A stretch of DNA of 40,624 bases from JAXLQL01 sp046331625 (GTDB taxonomy: Bacteria; Acidobacteriota; Terriglobia; Bryobacterales; Bryobacteraceae): NCBI GenBank assembly GCA_046331625.1, contig JAXLQL010000046.1, forward strand, positions 1 to 40,624. The letters are read 5' to 3'. The notes below the pieces were generated by a model, which had not been told where the DNA came from, searched no databases, and was given only the letters and a program-made list of their open reading frames with translations. Every line of letters starts with the position of its first letter. Within the stretch, counting starts at the first letter, position 1. Of this stretch, positions 17,019 to 24,801 are shown piece after piece. The position numbers were made by a program, and so were the translations under genes.

Positions 17019-18343
17019 ACGTGCGCCGCCTCCCGGTCGAAGATCGCTTCAAACCCGCGGCTCGGACGCAGCCGCCGCCCCATATCGGCTACGGGTACCG
17101 GCGACGGGTGCATCCGGACGTCGTTCAATCCGTACTCGGCCAGCGGGAATTCACCTACCGAAAACGCTCCGCTGATATGGCGGATTCCGTCGAGCGGCCA
17201 TCCGGCCAGGCGAGACGCGGCAATATCGGCGGCCAGAGGATCGCTCGAGGCGATCAGGCAACGCAGGTCCACCGGATCGGGTGCCGTTGGCCCTTCTCCT
17301 TCCCCCGCGACGAAGGCGTCGACGATCGTCCAGATCTGCCGCTGGGGACGGTGGCGTAGAATTCCATTCCGGTCGGCATAGAGCGCCACCCGATTGAGAT
17401 CGACCACCGTCCGCCACGAAGTGTCATTGCCGTGCCAGAGCCCGCGCCGGACCGATTGCGCGTCCCAGTGCCTTCGCATCCGGTTGGCCAAACGCCCGCC
17501 CGCACTCCAGATCGCGTGAGGCAGGCCGGGCGTAGCGGCTGCTTCATGATCCGCAACCCATTGCGACACCTTCGTCCACGCGGTCTCGGCCGGATACTCG
17601 TCGCCACCGGAATCGGCGCCCCCTGCCATGTGATGGGGCAGCCAGTCCTTGGCGCCGCAAATTCCCGTCATGTTGGCCAGCGCGCTTCCCAGCCCCATTT
17701 CCGGATAGGTCTTGAGTTTCGAAAGATTGAACACCACATCGGAAGTCAGTAGCGATCCGGCGATCAGGTACTCGTGGCGCGTCGCGTTGTGATGTCCGTC
17801 GAGCGCCCCCCGGCTGCCATCCGGCGTCCGGAGCCGCCTCCAGTCGCGGCCCGCGTGGAGCGACGCCGCGCCGAGATCCACGGTGCGGTATCCGGCCGGA
17901 TCCCCTCGCAGACCCTGGATTCGCTGCTTCTCCCCGGCGCCGCGGACCCGCGCCACCGTTCGAAAATCCACCAGCACCACGCGGTAGCCGAGCGTGCCGA
18001 AATGAGACGGCAACTCGTCGAGCCCCGTCGCCCGCAGGACCGCCGTCCAGTCGGCGCCCAACTCCGGTGCGTCGCCGAGAATGACTTGTCCACTCTTGCC
18101 CACAGCCAGGAAAATGTAGTCGCACAGCGCCCGAACCAGCATCGGATCGGTAACCACGCAGCCCAGGCTTCCGTTCGCCTCGTGGCGGTCCGTCACGAGG
18201 TTGGGCTTGATCAGCACGGTCTGCCCCGGGCTCAGAATCTTTCCCAAAGGATTGAGCGGGTCGAGCCCCATTTGTTGAAACAGGAGCCCGAGCGATTCGA
18301 CGATCGAGTTCTTCGGCGACTGGTAGAGGAATACGTCGGGCAT
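17015..18343 (-). CDS. DUF362 domain-containing protein A
   Basis: A 442-residue homologue of the protein at 11170-12642. It has QTVLIKPNLVTDRHEANGSL (near 42-61), VTDPMLVRALCDYIFLAVG, QVILGDAPELGADWT, VVFNLSKLKTYPEMG, and NMTGICGAKDWLPHHMAGGA with GGDEYPAETAW following. The DUF362 motif that usually reads PKxKTHxxxxxTxALKN is altered here to SKLKTYPEMGLGSALANM, so this copy may have diverged in activity. No membrane segment and no iron-sulfur motif is seen. It starts 6 bases after the Wzc-like gene and overlaps the next glycosyltransferase by ATGA, which ties it to the exopolysaccharide pathway. Function unknown. Confidence 0.84.
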   Translation of the reverse strand: MPDVFLYQSPKNSIVESLGLLFQQMGLDPLNPLGKILSPGQTVLIKPNLVTDRHEANGSLGCVVTDPMLVRALCDYIFLAVGKSGQVILGDAPELGADWTAVLRATGLDELPSHFGTLGYRVVLVDFRTVARVRGAGEKQRIQGLRGDPAGYRTVDLGAASLHAGRDWRRLRTPDGSRGALDGHHNATRHEYLIAGSLLTSDVVFNLSKLKTYPEMGLGSALANMTGICGAKDWLPHHMAGGADSGGDEYPAETAWTKVSQWVADHEAAATPGLPHAIWSAGGRLANRMRRHWDAQSVRRGLWHGNDTSWRTVVDLNRVALYADRNGILRHRPQRQIWTIVDAFVAGEGEGPTAPDPVDLRCLIASSDPLAADIAASRLAGWPLDGIRHISGAFSVGEFPLAEYGLNDVRMHPSPVPVADMGRRLRPSRGFEAIFDREAAHV

Positions 18344-18349
18344 GAAAGT

Positions 18350-20578
18350 TCAGGCGTTCTTGGGTTGCTGATAATACTTGCTGTAGTAGCTGTAGTAGTA
18401 GTAGCTGTCGCTCATCTCTTTGTGGACTTCGTTGAGAACGATGCCGATCACGTTGGCGCGCAACCGCCGCAACGTGTTGACCACGCTCGCCACGGCCCGC
18501 CGCGACGTTTGCCCGGCCCGCGTCACTACGATCACGCCGTCGACGATCGAAGCCATCTGGAGCGGCTCGGCGAAACCGAGCAGCGGTGGCCCGTCGAGCA
18601 CCACCAGGTCATACTCGGCCATCGCCTCTTCGAGCAATTCCTCGAGTCCGCGCCCGATCAAGTCGGGTGCCCGCCGCGAAGGAGGCCCGGCGGGCAGGAT
18701 GTGCAGATCAGGTAGATTCTCGGGCGAAACGAGCATCTCCCGCCACGCGCACTCCGACGTCAGAACGTTCGATAGCCCTTGCGTGACATGGATGTTGAAA
18801 CGCTTGTGTACGGAGGGCTTCCGCAAGTCGCCGTCAATCAGAAGCGTGCGCTTGCCCTGCTCGGCATGGGTGAGCGCCAAATGCGCGCCCGTGGTCGACT
18901 TGCCTTCGCTCGGCGAGGCGCTCGTCACCAGGATCGACCGCAGCCGCCGGTCCACATCCGACAACAGAATCGAGTTGCGCAACGTCCGGATCGCCTCTTC
19001 AAACCCGCTGATCGAGCTCTCGGGATTGTCTGCGCGCCGCACCATCGATCCCGCCGTAGCCCCTGGCAGCGCATTCGGCGAAACGAGTGAACCGATGCGG
19101 CCACGCCACGTCTTCACGGCCGGCAACGTTCCCACCACCTCGGTATTGAAACTGCGCGTAACCTGCTCGGGATCGCGAATCGTCGTGTCGAGCACGTCGC
19201 TGACGATCGCCGCCGAAAGCGCCACCAATGCGGAGAGGAAGAACGCGATAATCACGTTCAGCCGCAGATTGGGAAACACCGGCAGCACGCCCGGCCGCGC
19301 CGCGTCGGCCAATCGGATCCCGCTGTTCTGAAAACCGGCGTTGATTCCGGCTTCCTTGATCTTCCGCACCAGCTCTTCGTAGAGCTTCTTGTCCGCCTCA
19401 GCCTCGCGCTTGAGCGACTGGTACTCGAAGGAACGCGCATTGAGGCGGTCGAACTCCGCTTTCGTCTCGGTTACCGCCCGCTGCAGCATCGCCTCGCGGC
19501 TCATCGACTGCCGGTACTCGGCCTCCACTCGATTGCCGATCTCCCGTAGCGACGTCTCGATCGAGCGCTGGATCTCGCTCACCTGCGCCGACGCCCGCCG
19601 GTACTCGGGGTGGTTCGGCCCGAAGTGCGCCTTGACCTGGGCGAACTTCTCGGCTGCGTCGTTCAGCTTCTCGGTCAGCTTGCGCAGATCCTCGCCCTGG
19701 CCCGAAGCGACCGCCGCCGCCGAACCCGACGACCGCACCGACTCCCGCGCCGCTTCCTTGCGCACGCGGTCCGCTTGCGCATTCGTGTACTCGGTGTTGA
19801 GCTGCAACAGGCGCGCCGAAAGGATGTTGGTCTTCTCCTCGGGATTGATCACGTTCAATTCGCGCTCGAACTTCGACAGCGCCGTCGACGACCGCTCCAT
19901 CTTGGCCCGCAACTCGTCGAGCTGCTTCTCCATGAACGACGACAGGCTGGCCGAGGAACGGATCCGGATGTTGTAGGTATGTTCGAGATAGGATTGCGCG
20001 ATCGCGTTCGAAACATTGGCGGCCAAATGCGGGTCCGGCGAGCGGTAGCTGATCAACAACAGGTACGTGTTGGGCGGACGCGCGATCTTGAGCTGCTTGA
20101 GCAGCACGGGCGCTTCCTCGGGCTTGGTGGGCCCGGCTGGCTGGCGTCCATCGGCGCCCGTAATCTGTCCCTCGTGTTCGAGGAGCCGGTGTCGCTCGGC
20201 CACCGGGCGCAGCACCGAGTCCGACTGGATCAGCTTGATCTGGGTGGCCAGAAACTGATCCGAATCGTTCACCGTCGTGCGCGTTGCTTCCTGGCCGATC
20301 ACACCCTGCGGCGACTGCCGGTCGATGTCAATCGTCGCGGTCGACTCGTAAATCGGCGTAATACGGGCCGAGATGATCCAGGTAGCCGCGGTACAGGCGG
20401 CCACGAACGCGAGAATCTTCCAGCGGTGGCGCCGCAGCAGCCACAGATAGTGCGACAGGGGCACTCCGCCGCCGTCGTCGCTTACGTCTGGCGGCACTCC
20501 TCCCGGCGCGGGCCATGCGCCTTGCGGCGCCGGTAGCCCGGCTTCGGGAATCATGACCTGGTTCGGTTCCTGGGGCAT
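18350..20578 (-). CDS. Wzc-like polysaccharide co-polymerase/tyrosine autokinase
   Basis: A 742-residue inner-membrane protein. A Wzz-type domain runs from about 38 (LSHYLWLLRRHRWK) with TM1 near 55-70. A long periplasmic coiled-coil region follows (about 200-410), and TM2 lies near 440-460. The C-terminal BY-kinase domain has Walker A VTSASPSEGKSTT (551-563), Walker A' LLIDGDLRKP (579-588) and Walker B DLVVLDGPPLLG (657-668). The last 20 residues are a tyrosine cluster with eight Tyr between 726 and 736, the usual autophosphorylation tail. These proteins control chain length and drive export with Wza. No partner phosphatase gene is in the window. It follows the Wza-like gene by 59 bases. Confidence 0.93.
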   Translation of the reverse strand: MPQEPNQVMIPEAGLPAPQGAWPAPGGVPPDVSDDGGGVPLSHYLWLLRRHRWKILAFVAACTAATWIISARITPIYESTATIDIDRQSPQGVIGQEATRTTVNDSDQFLATQIKLIQSDSVLRPVAERHRLLEHEGQITGADGRQPAGPTKPEEAPVLLKQLKIARPPNTYLLLISYRSPDPHLAANVSNAIAQSYLEHTYNIRIRSSASLSSFMEKQLDELRAKMERSSTALSKFERELNVINPEEKTNILSARLLQLNTEYTNAQADRVRKEAARESVRSSGSAAAVASGQGEDLRKLTEKLNDAAEKFAQVKAHFGPNHPEYRRASAQVSEIQRSIETSLREIGNRVEAEYRQSMSREAMLQRAVTETKAEFDRLNARSFEYQSLKREAEADKKLYEELVRKIKEAGINAGFQNSGIRLADAARPGVLPVFPNLRLNVIIAFFLSALVALSAAIVSDVLDTTIRDPEQVTRSFNTEVVGTLPAVKTWRGRIGSLVSPNALPGATAGSMVRRADNPESSISGFEEAIRTLRNSILLSDVDRRLRSILVTSASPSEGKSTTGAHLALTHAEQGKRTLLIDGDLRKPSVHKRFNIHVTQGLSNVLTSECAWREMLVSPENLPDLHILPAGPPSRRAPDLIGRGLEELLEEAMAEYDLVVLDGPPLLGFAEPLQMASIVDGVIVVTRAGQTSRRAVASVVNTLRRLRANVIGIVLNEVHKEMSDSYYYYSYYSKYYQQPKNA

Positions 20579-20637
20579 AGTCGGTTGTTTTCCTCGGTGA
20601 ATGGAGCCTCGGTAAATGGGCTTGGAATGTACGGGGC

Positions 20638-21615
20638 TTAGTGAATGGATCCGTAAATCAGCAGTCCGCTCGCGGTGGTCGATCCGAAGGCGAGAATCCT
20701 CTCGAGCGCGCTCAGGCTCGCTCGCTGCGCCCGGTTGTCCGGGATGTAAAGGATGTCGTTGCTTTGCAGCGGCAGATCGGGTGACTTGCGGTCCAAGATC
20801 TTCCGCAATTCGATCGGGATCTCGTTCTTGCTGCCAGTGCCCGCCTCGCGCCGGTAGATGTAGGCATGCTTCGAAGCAAAGGGAATCAGCCCCTCGGACA
20901 GCGCCAGCATCTTCAGGACCGTCGTATCGGCCGAGTCTTGCACCGGATAGGCGCCGGGCTTTCGAACGTTACCGACCACAAATACCCGGCCCGCCTCCGG
21001 CACTCGCACTTCCTCGCCACCGGTCAGCTTCAGGTTCAAGTCCGGATCGGCCATGTCGATCAAGCCCTTCACCGGAATCCGTTGCACCAAAGCCACCGTC
21101 CGTCCGTCAGGGCCCGGCTGCCGGCGCGTCACGAGGATCTCGGGGCCCGCCTCCGGCGCCAGCCCCTCGGCCTTGGTCAGCGCGTCGAGGAGCGTAGTGG
21201 CGCCCAACGCCTGGAACGTCGCCGGCTTGCGGACCGCCCCGGCCACGCTGATCGGACGGCTGAAGTACTCGACGATGTTCACTGTCACCACAGGCTCCAC
21301 CAGGATCTGCTCGGCCTGTAGCGCGTCTGCTACCAAAGCTTCGAGGTCGGCCGGGAGCAACCCGGCCGCCTTTACCGTTCGCTTGAGGATGGGCAACCGG
21401 ATCTCTCCGGTTGCCGACACGCGCACAGTTCGCGACAGCTCTGGCGCTCCATACACGGCTAGCGACAGCAAGTCGTGCGGACCGATTTTTTGCACCGGCA
21501 GGTTCCCCGAACCCGTCGTCTGCTGCTCGACCGTACCCGCCTCCGCCGTGCCGGCCACGCCCAGTGCCGCCACAACCATTCCCAACAAGATGAATCCCGA
21601 TCGGGCTCTACGCAT
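20638..21615 (-). CDS. Wza-like polysaccharide export protein (SLBB domains)
   Basis: A 325-residue exported protein of the polysaccharide biosynthesis/export family. A signal peptide MRRARSGFILLGMVVAALGV ends at TAEA. The Poly_export domain starts IGPHDLLSLAVYGAPELSRT, then two SLBB-type units: ISVAGAVRKPATFQALG and VFVVGNVRKPGAYPV. There is no lipobox Cys, so it is probably not a lipoprotein as E. coli Wza is, and at 325 residues it is slightly shorter than Wza. It would form the outer-membrane or periplasmic export channel. ATG 21615 has GGTGGAG 7 bases upstream; ATG 21621 is the alternative. It overlaps the stop of the ribbon-helix-helix gene, so the two are translationally coupled. Confidence 0.9.
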   Translation of the reverse strand: MRRARSGFILLGMVVAALGVAGTAEAGTVEQQTTGSGNLPVQKIGPHDLLSLAVYGAPELSRTVRVSATGEIRLPILKRTVKAAGLLPADLEALVADALQAEQILVEPVVTVNIVEYFSRPISVAGAVRKPATFQALGATTLLDALTKAEGLAPEAGPEILVTRRQPGPDGRTVALVQRIPVKGLIDMADPDLNLKLTGGEEVRVPEAGRVFVVGNVRKPGAYPVQDSADTTVLKMLALSEGLIPFASKHAYIYRREAGTGSKNEIPIELRKILDRKSPDLPLQSNDILYIPDNRAQRASLSALERILAFGSTTASGLLIYGSIH

Positions 21616-21928
21616 CGGCATGCTCCACCGTCGCAACCGAGTATGCGCCCGCCGCCGTGTATGCCGGCGCATTCGACGGACCGGTGGCCTGCACGAGGTT
21701 CAACAATTGCGCCACCCGCCCTTCGAGTTCGGCCACCTTGAAGTCGAGGCTGCGCAGCCGCTCCGGCTCGGCCTCCGGTCCCCGTGCGATCTTGTCCATC
21801 ACTGCCTGCCGGGCAAAATCGGAGATGCTCCGGCAATCGTGGTTGCCACAGCTTTGGCGCAGCCGCTCGAACTCTTCATCACTCAAACGAAAATTGACCA
21901 GCCGGTTGCGCGGACGGAATACACTCAT
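21608..21928 (-). CDS. Ribbon-helix-helix protein heading the exopolysaccharide operon
   Basis: A 106-residue protein. Residues about 8-47 have the shape of a ribbon-helix-helix DNA-binding domain: a short basic N-terminus, the strand RLVNFRLSDEEFERLRQ, then CRSISDFARQAVMDKI as the second helix. A heptad-like segment follows (LRSLDFKVAELEGRVAQLLN), probably for oligomerisation, and then an Ala-rich tail. RHH proteins commonly autoregulate their own operon from inverted repeats. AAGGAGA lies 5 bases before ATG 21928, whereas an earlier ATG at 21988 lacks such a site. The stop overlaps the Wza-like start. As the first gene after the control region it is a good candidate for the operon regulator; the two Cys residues (CGNHDC) could sense redox or metal, but that is speculation. 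Confidence 0.78.
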   Translation of the reverse strand: MSVFRPRNRLVNFRLSDEEFERLRQSCGNHDCRSISDFARQAVMDKIARGPEAEPERLRSLDFKVAELEGRVAQLLNLVQATGPSNAPAYTAAGAYSVATVEHADA

Positions 21929-22065
21929 GGCTATCTCCTTCGCGTCCCTCGGACGCCCTGCTCTTGAAATGTGTCGGATTCGATGCAAAAGACTACGTGC
22001 CAGTAGCCCGACTTGACCTGGACCGGCGCCGGGTCAAGGAACGAAACCTCGCGGCCTCATCAGAT

Positions 22066-22083
22066 CTTGCCCATCGGGGCAAG
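22066..22083. promoter_or_regulatory. Hairpin-forming repeat in the exopolysaccharide leader
   Basis: CTTGCCC (22066-22072) and GGGCAAG (22077-22083) are exact complements around a 4-base loop. It lies about 140 bases before the RHH start codon and has no T-tract after it on either strand, so it is not a simple intrinsic terminator. Confidence 0.4.
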
Positions 22084-22174
22084 CCTGTTGCGCCTGCCGG
22101 ACCCCTCGGCCCGGGAGGTCTCTTCGCTCAGCGGCGGGCTCCGGCGGGCACTGCCTCTTCTCGGTGCCCTTGCC

Positions 22175-22196
22175 GTAGTGCACATCGTTGCACTAC
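22175..22196. promoter_or_regulatory. Perfect inverted repeat GTAGTGCA, candidate operator
   Basis: GTAGTGCA (22175-22182) and its exact complement TGCACTAC (22189-22196) flank a 6-base spacer. The same octamer occurs once more as a direct copy at 22270-22277. On the minus strand a GATACT box (22205-22200) sits just upstream, so the repeat would cover the transcription start of the exopolysaccharide operon. Two 8-base half-sites suit a ribbon-helix-helix dimer pair. Confidence 0.5.
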
Positions 22197-22234
22197 ACAA
22201 GTATCGTCGGAGCGTGTTTCACTCTATAGGAAAA

Positions 22235-22250
22235 CAGAAGAAATCTTCTG
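22235..22250. promoter_or_regulatory. AT-rich inverted repeat CAGAAG/CTTCTG
   Basis: CAGAAG (22235-22240) and CTTCTG (22245-22250) surround AAAT. The arms extend imperfectly into AAAA upstream and TGTTTT downstream. Plus-strand sequence after it is T-rich for four bases only. It may be an operator or a weak bidirectional terminator-like structure. Confidence 0.35.
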
Positions 22251-22465
22251 TGTTTTCTCCCTCACAAAGGTAGTGCATTTACAAAATCATTCTTCTCACG
22301 TATCGACTCATAATTACAGGGATATTCCAAATGCGCCTGAGGCCTATGTCTAGGCCCTTGGGGATAGCTCCGGCCGCATCTCCCGGCATCGGCCGCCACC
22401 CCCTCCCCGGGATATTCCTAGGGGCAAAACCCGCCCTCCCTACCTTCCTCCACGCCCCCAAATGA

Positions 22466-22471
22466 TATAAT
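22466..22471 (+). promoter_or_regulatory. TATAAT -10 box before the DUF1592 gene
   Basis: A perfect TATAAT ends 8 bases before ATG 22480. No convincing -35 is visible. The spacing implies a leaderless or nearly leaderless mRNA. Confidence 0.5.
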
Positions 22472-22479
22472 TCCTTCGA

Positions 22480-24801
22480 ATGCCGAGGATCCTTCACGCC
22501 GCTACGGCACTCGTGTGCGTCGCCACCCTCCCCGCCGCCCACGCCCAGGAGCCCTCGCGTTCCCTCCCACAGCGCTCCCTGATCGACACCTACTGCGCCG
22601 GTTGTCACAGCAAGAAACTCAAAACCGCCGGTCTCGTCCTCGAAGGCCTCGATGCCTCCCGCCCCCAAGATAACCCCGGCTTATGGGAAAAGGTGATTCG
22701 CCAGATCCAAGGCCGTCAGATGCCTCCCCCGGGCCTGCCCAGGCCCGATGCCGCCGCCTCGACCGAGTTCACCTCCGGCCTCATCCAAGCCCTCGACCGC
22801 TCCGCCGCCCGCCAACCCGACCCCGGCGCAACCCGCCCGCACCGCCTCAACCGCATCGAGTACAGCAACGCCGTCCGCGACCTCCTCGGCATCGACACAC
22901 ATCCCGGAGCCGCCCTCCCCGTTGACGAGTCCGGCAACGGCTTCGACAACATGGCCGACCTGCTCTCCATGTCGCCCGCCTTGCTCGAACGCTACCTCTC
23001 AGTAGCGCGCTCGGTGAGCCGTCTCGCCGTGGGCGACCTCAAAACCACCCCCGCCGACTCGGTCTACGGAAGCACCGTCCGCGGCGCCAATAAAGGACGC
23101 AATCCCGAGGACCTACCCCTTGGTGCTGCTTCCGGCCTAGTCTTCGAGCACTATTTCCCGCTCGATGCCACCTATGATCTCCGCGTGAAGCTCGCCGGCG
23201 GAGCAGACGACCCCGACGCCCGTCCTTATGACAAGCGCTTGGCCGTGAAGGCGGGCATGCACCGAGTGACAGCGGTATTCCTTTCCGAGTCGGGGAAAGC
23301 CGAAGTGGCGCTGCGTGCCACCGGACGCCGCCCGACACCCGGAGCGCCAGCCGCAGCCGCTCCCCAAGCCGAACTCGACCTCCGCCTCGATGGCGCCAGC
23401 ATCCAGCGGTTCCAAGTCCCGCAACGCGCGGGAACGCCTGAGGTGGGCACGGTGACCATTCATGGTCCTGAGAGCCCAACCGGCCGCGGCGACACGCCCT
23501 CCCGCCGCAAGATCTTCGTCTGCCACCCCACCAATGCCGCCGAAGAAGAACCCTGCGCCGGCAAGATACTCGCCCATCTTACCGATCGCGGATTCCGCCG
23601 CCCCACTAATTCGCGAGACTGGAACCCGCTGCTCGCCTTCTACAAGCAAGCCCGCTCAGAGGGCGCCGATTTCGACGACGCGATCGGCCGCGCCGTGCAG
23701 GCCTTGCTCGTCTCGCCAGACTTCCTCTTCCGCGTCGAGCGTGACCGCAAGGGCGCCGCCCCAGGATCTTCCCAGCGCCTCGGCGACTACGAACTCGCCT
23801 CGCGCCTCTCGTTCTTCCTCTGGAGCAGCATCCCCGATGACGAGCTTCTCGAAGCCGCCCGCCAGGGCAAGCTCTCCGACCCCGCGGCACTCCAGCAGCA
23901 GATGCGGCGCATGATCGCCGACCCGCGCTCCGACGCCTTGATCGAAAACTTCGGCGGCCAGTGGCTCTACCTGCGAACGCTCACCAACGCAAAACCCGAC
24001 GCGGACCTCTTCCCGAACTTCGACGACGATCTCCGCTACGCTTTCCGCCGCGAAACCGAGTTATTGCTCACCAGCGTATTTCGCAACGGAGATAGCGTGC
24101 TTGACCTGCTCACTGCCCGCTACACGTTCCTCAATCAACGCCTCGCGCAGCATTACAAGATCCCCGGCGTCTACGGATCGCACTTCCGCCGCGTGGAACT
24201 CGGCGACTCGCCGCGAGGCGGCCTGCTGGGCCAAGGCAGCATCCTTACGGTCACGTCGTATCCGAACCGGACCTCCGTCGTGCAACGCGGCAAATGGATC
24301 CTCGAGAATCTCCTCGGCACGCCACCACCTCCGCCGCCCGGCGAAGTGCCCGAGCTGAAACCGACCGGCAAAGACGGACGCAAGCTCAGTCTGCGCGAAG
24401 CGATGGAGCAGCACCGCGCCAATCCCGTCTGCGCCAGTTGCCACGGCCGCATGGACCCGATCGGCTTCGCCCTCGAGAACTTCAATGCCGTCGGCGAGTG
24501 GCGCGCCAAAGACGGCGCGGTCTCGATCGACGCCAAGGGCAAGCTTCCCAACGGAGCCGAATTTGACGGTCCCACGGGACTCGAGCAGTTACTGGTCAAT
24601 CAACACAAGGAGCAATTCGTGCAGACCGTGGCCGAAAAGCTCCTCATGTATGCGCTCGGGCGCGGACTCGAACCGCACGATCGCCCCACCGTCCGTACCA
24701 TCCTGGTCAAGGCCGCACGCGACGACTATCGCATGCCCGCCTTCATCGAGGCCATTGTCGAGAGCACTCCATTCCAGATGAGGAGGACTTCGGAGAAATG
24801 A
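22480..24801 (+). CDS. DUF1592 domain-containing, cytochrome c-like secreted protein
   Basis: A 773-residue exported protein with the multi-domain layout seen in planctomycete and acidobacterial DUF1592 proteins. A signal peptide ends at AHAQE near residue 23. A haem-binding CAGCH lies at 39-43 within a short cytochrome-like segment. A DUF1587-like block (RPHRLNRIEYSNAVRDLLGI) follows, then a carbohydrate-binding-like beta region (about 200-340). DUF1592 (RLGDYELASRLSFFLWSSIP), DUF1588 with a second CASCH at 651-655 followed by GRMDPIGFALENFNAVG, and a DUF1585 C-terminus (DYRMPAFIEAIVESTPFQMR) complete it. The molecular function of this family is unproven; it is nearly always paired with a DUF1552 protein, as here. 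ATG 22480 sits 8 bases after TATAAT, and the stop overlaps the DUF1552 start (ATGA). Confidence 0.9.
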   Translation: MPRILHAATALVCVATLPAAHAQEPSRSLPQRSLIDTYCAGCHSKKLKTAGLVLEGLDASRPQDNPGLWEKVIRQIQGRQMPPPGLPRPDAAASTEFTSGLIQALDRSAARQPDPGATRPHRLNRIEYSNAVRDLLGIDTHPGAALPVDESGNGFDNMADLLSMSPALLERYLSVARSVSRLAVGDLKTTPADSVYGSTVRGANKGRNPEDLPLGAASGLVFEHYFPLDATYDLRVKLAGGADDPDARPYDKRLAVKAGMHRVTAVFLSESGKAEVALRATGRRPTPGAPAAAAPQAELDLRLDGASIQRFQVPQRAGTPEVGTVTIHGPESPTGRGDTPSRRKIFVCHPTNAAEEEPCAGKILAHLTDRGFRRPTNSRDWNPLLAFYKQARSEGADFDDAIGRAVQALLVSPDFLFRVERDRKGAAPGSSQRLGDYELASRLSFFLWSSIPDDELLEAARQGKLSDPAALQQQMRRMIADPRSDALIENFGGQWLYLRTLTNAKPDADLFPNFDDDLRYAFRRETELLLTSVFRNGDSVLDLLTARYTFLNQRLAQHYKIPGVYGSHFRRVELGDSPRGGLLGQGSILTVTSYPNRTSVVQRGKWILENLLGTPPPPPPGEVPELKPTGKDGRKLSLREAMEQHRANPVCASCHGRMDPIGFALENFNAVGEWRAKDGAVSIDAKGKLPNGAEFDGPTGLEQLLVNQHKEQFVQTVAEKLLMYALGRGLEPHDRPTVRTILVKAARDDYRMPAFIEAIVESTPFQMRRTSEK

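Larger units (their letters stand above)
21929..22479. promoter_or_regulatory. Divergent control region between exopolysaccharide and DUF1592 operons
   Basis: No gene is visible in these 551 bases. The part from about 22195 to 22330 is clearly more AT-rich than the flanks. It holds several inverted repeats (listed separately), a direct repeat GGGATATTCC at 22319-22328 and 22409-22418, and a short palindrome GGCCTA/TAGGCC at 22341-22356. The leader of the minus-strand operon could exceed 250 bases if the promoter lies in the AT-rich part, leaving room for an RNA element. I did not recognise any known riboswitch class in it. Confidence 0.6.

Noticed and set aside
21971..21999. Sigma-54-like promoter TGGCAC ... 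TTGCA on the minus strand before the RHH gene
   Set aside because: The spacer between TGGCAC and TTGCA is 8 bases, not the required 5, so the -24/-12 geometry is wrong.
22035..22066. Hammerhead-ribozyme-like CTGATGAG on the minus strand of the exopolysaccharide leader
   Set aside because: The conserved GAAA after stem II and the third stem with a cleavage triplet are absent.
22066..22196. Palindromes of the control region read as a CRISPR fragment
   Set aside because: The repeats differ from each other, have no regular spacing and no cas genes are nearby.
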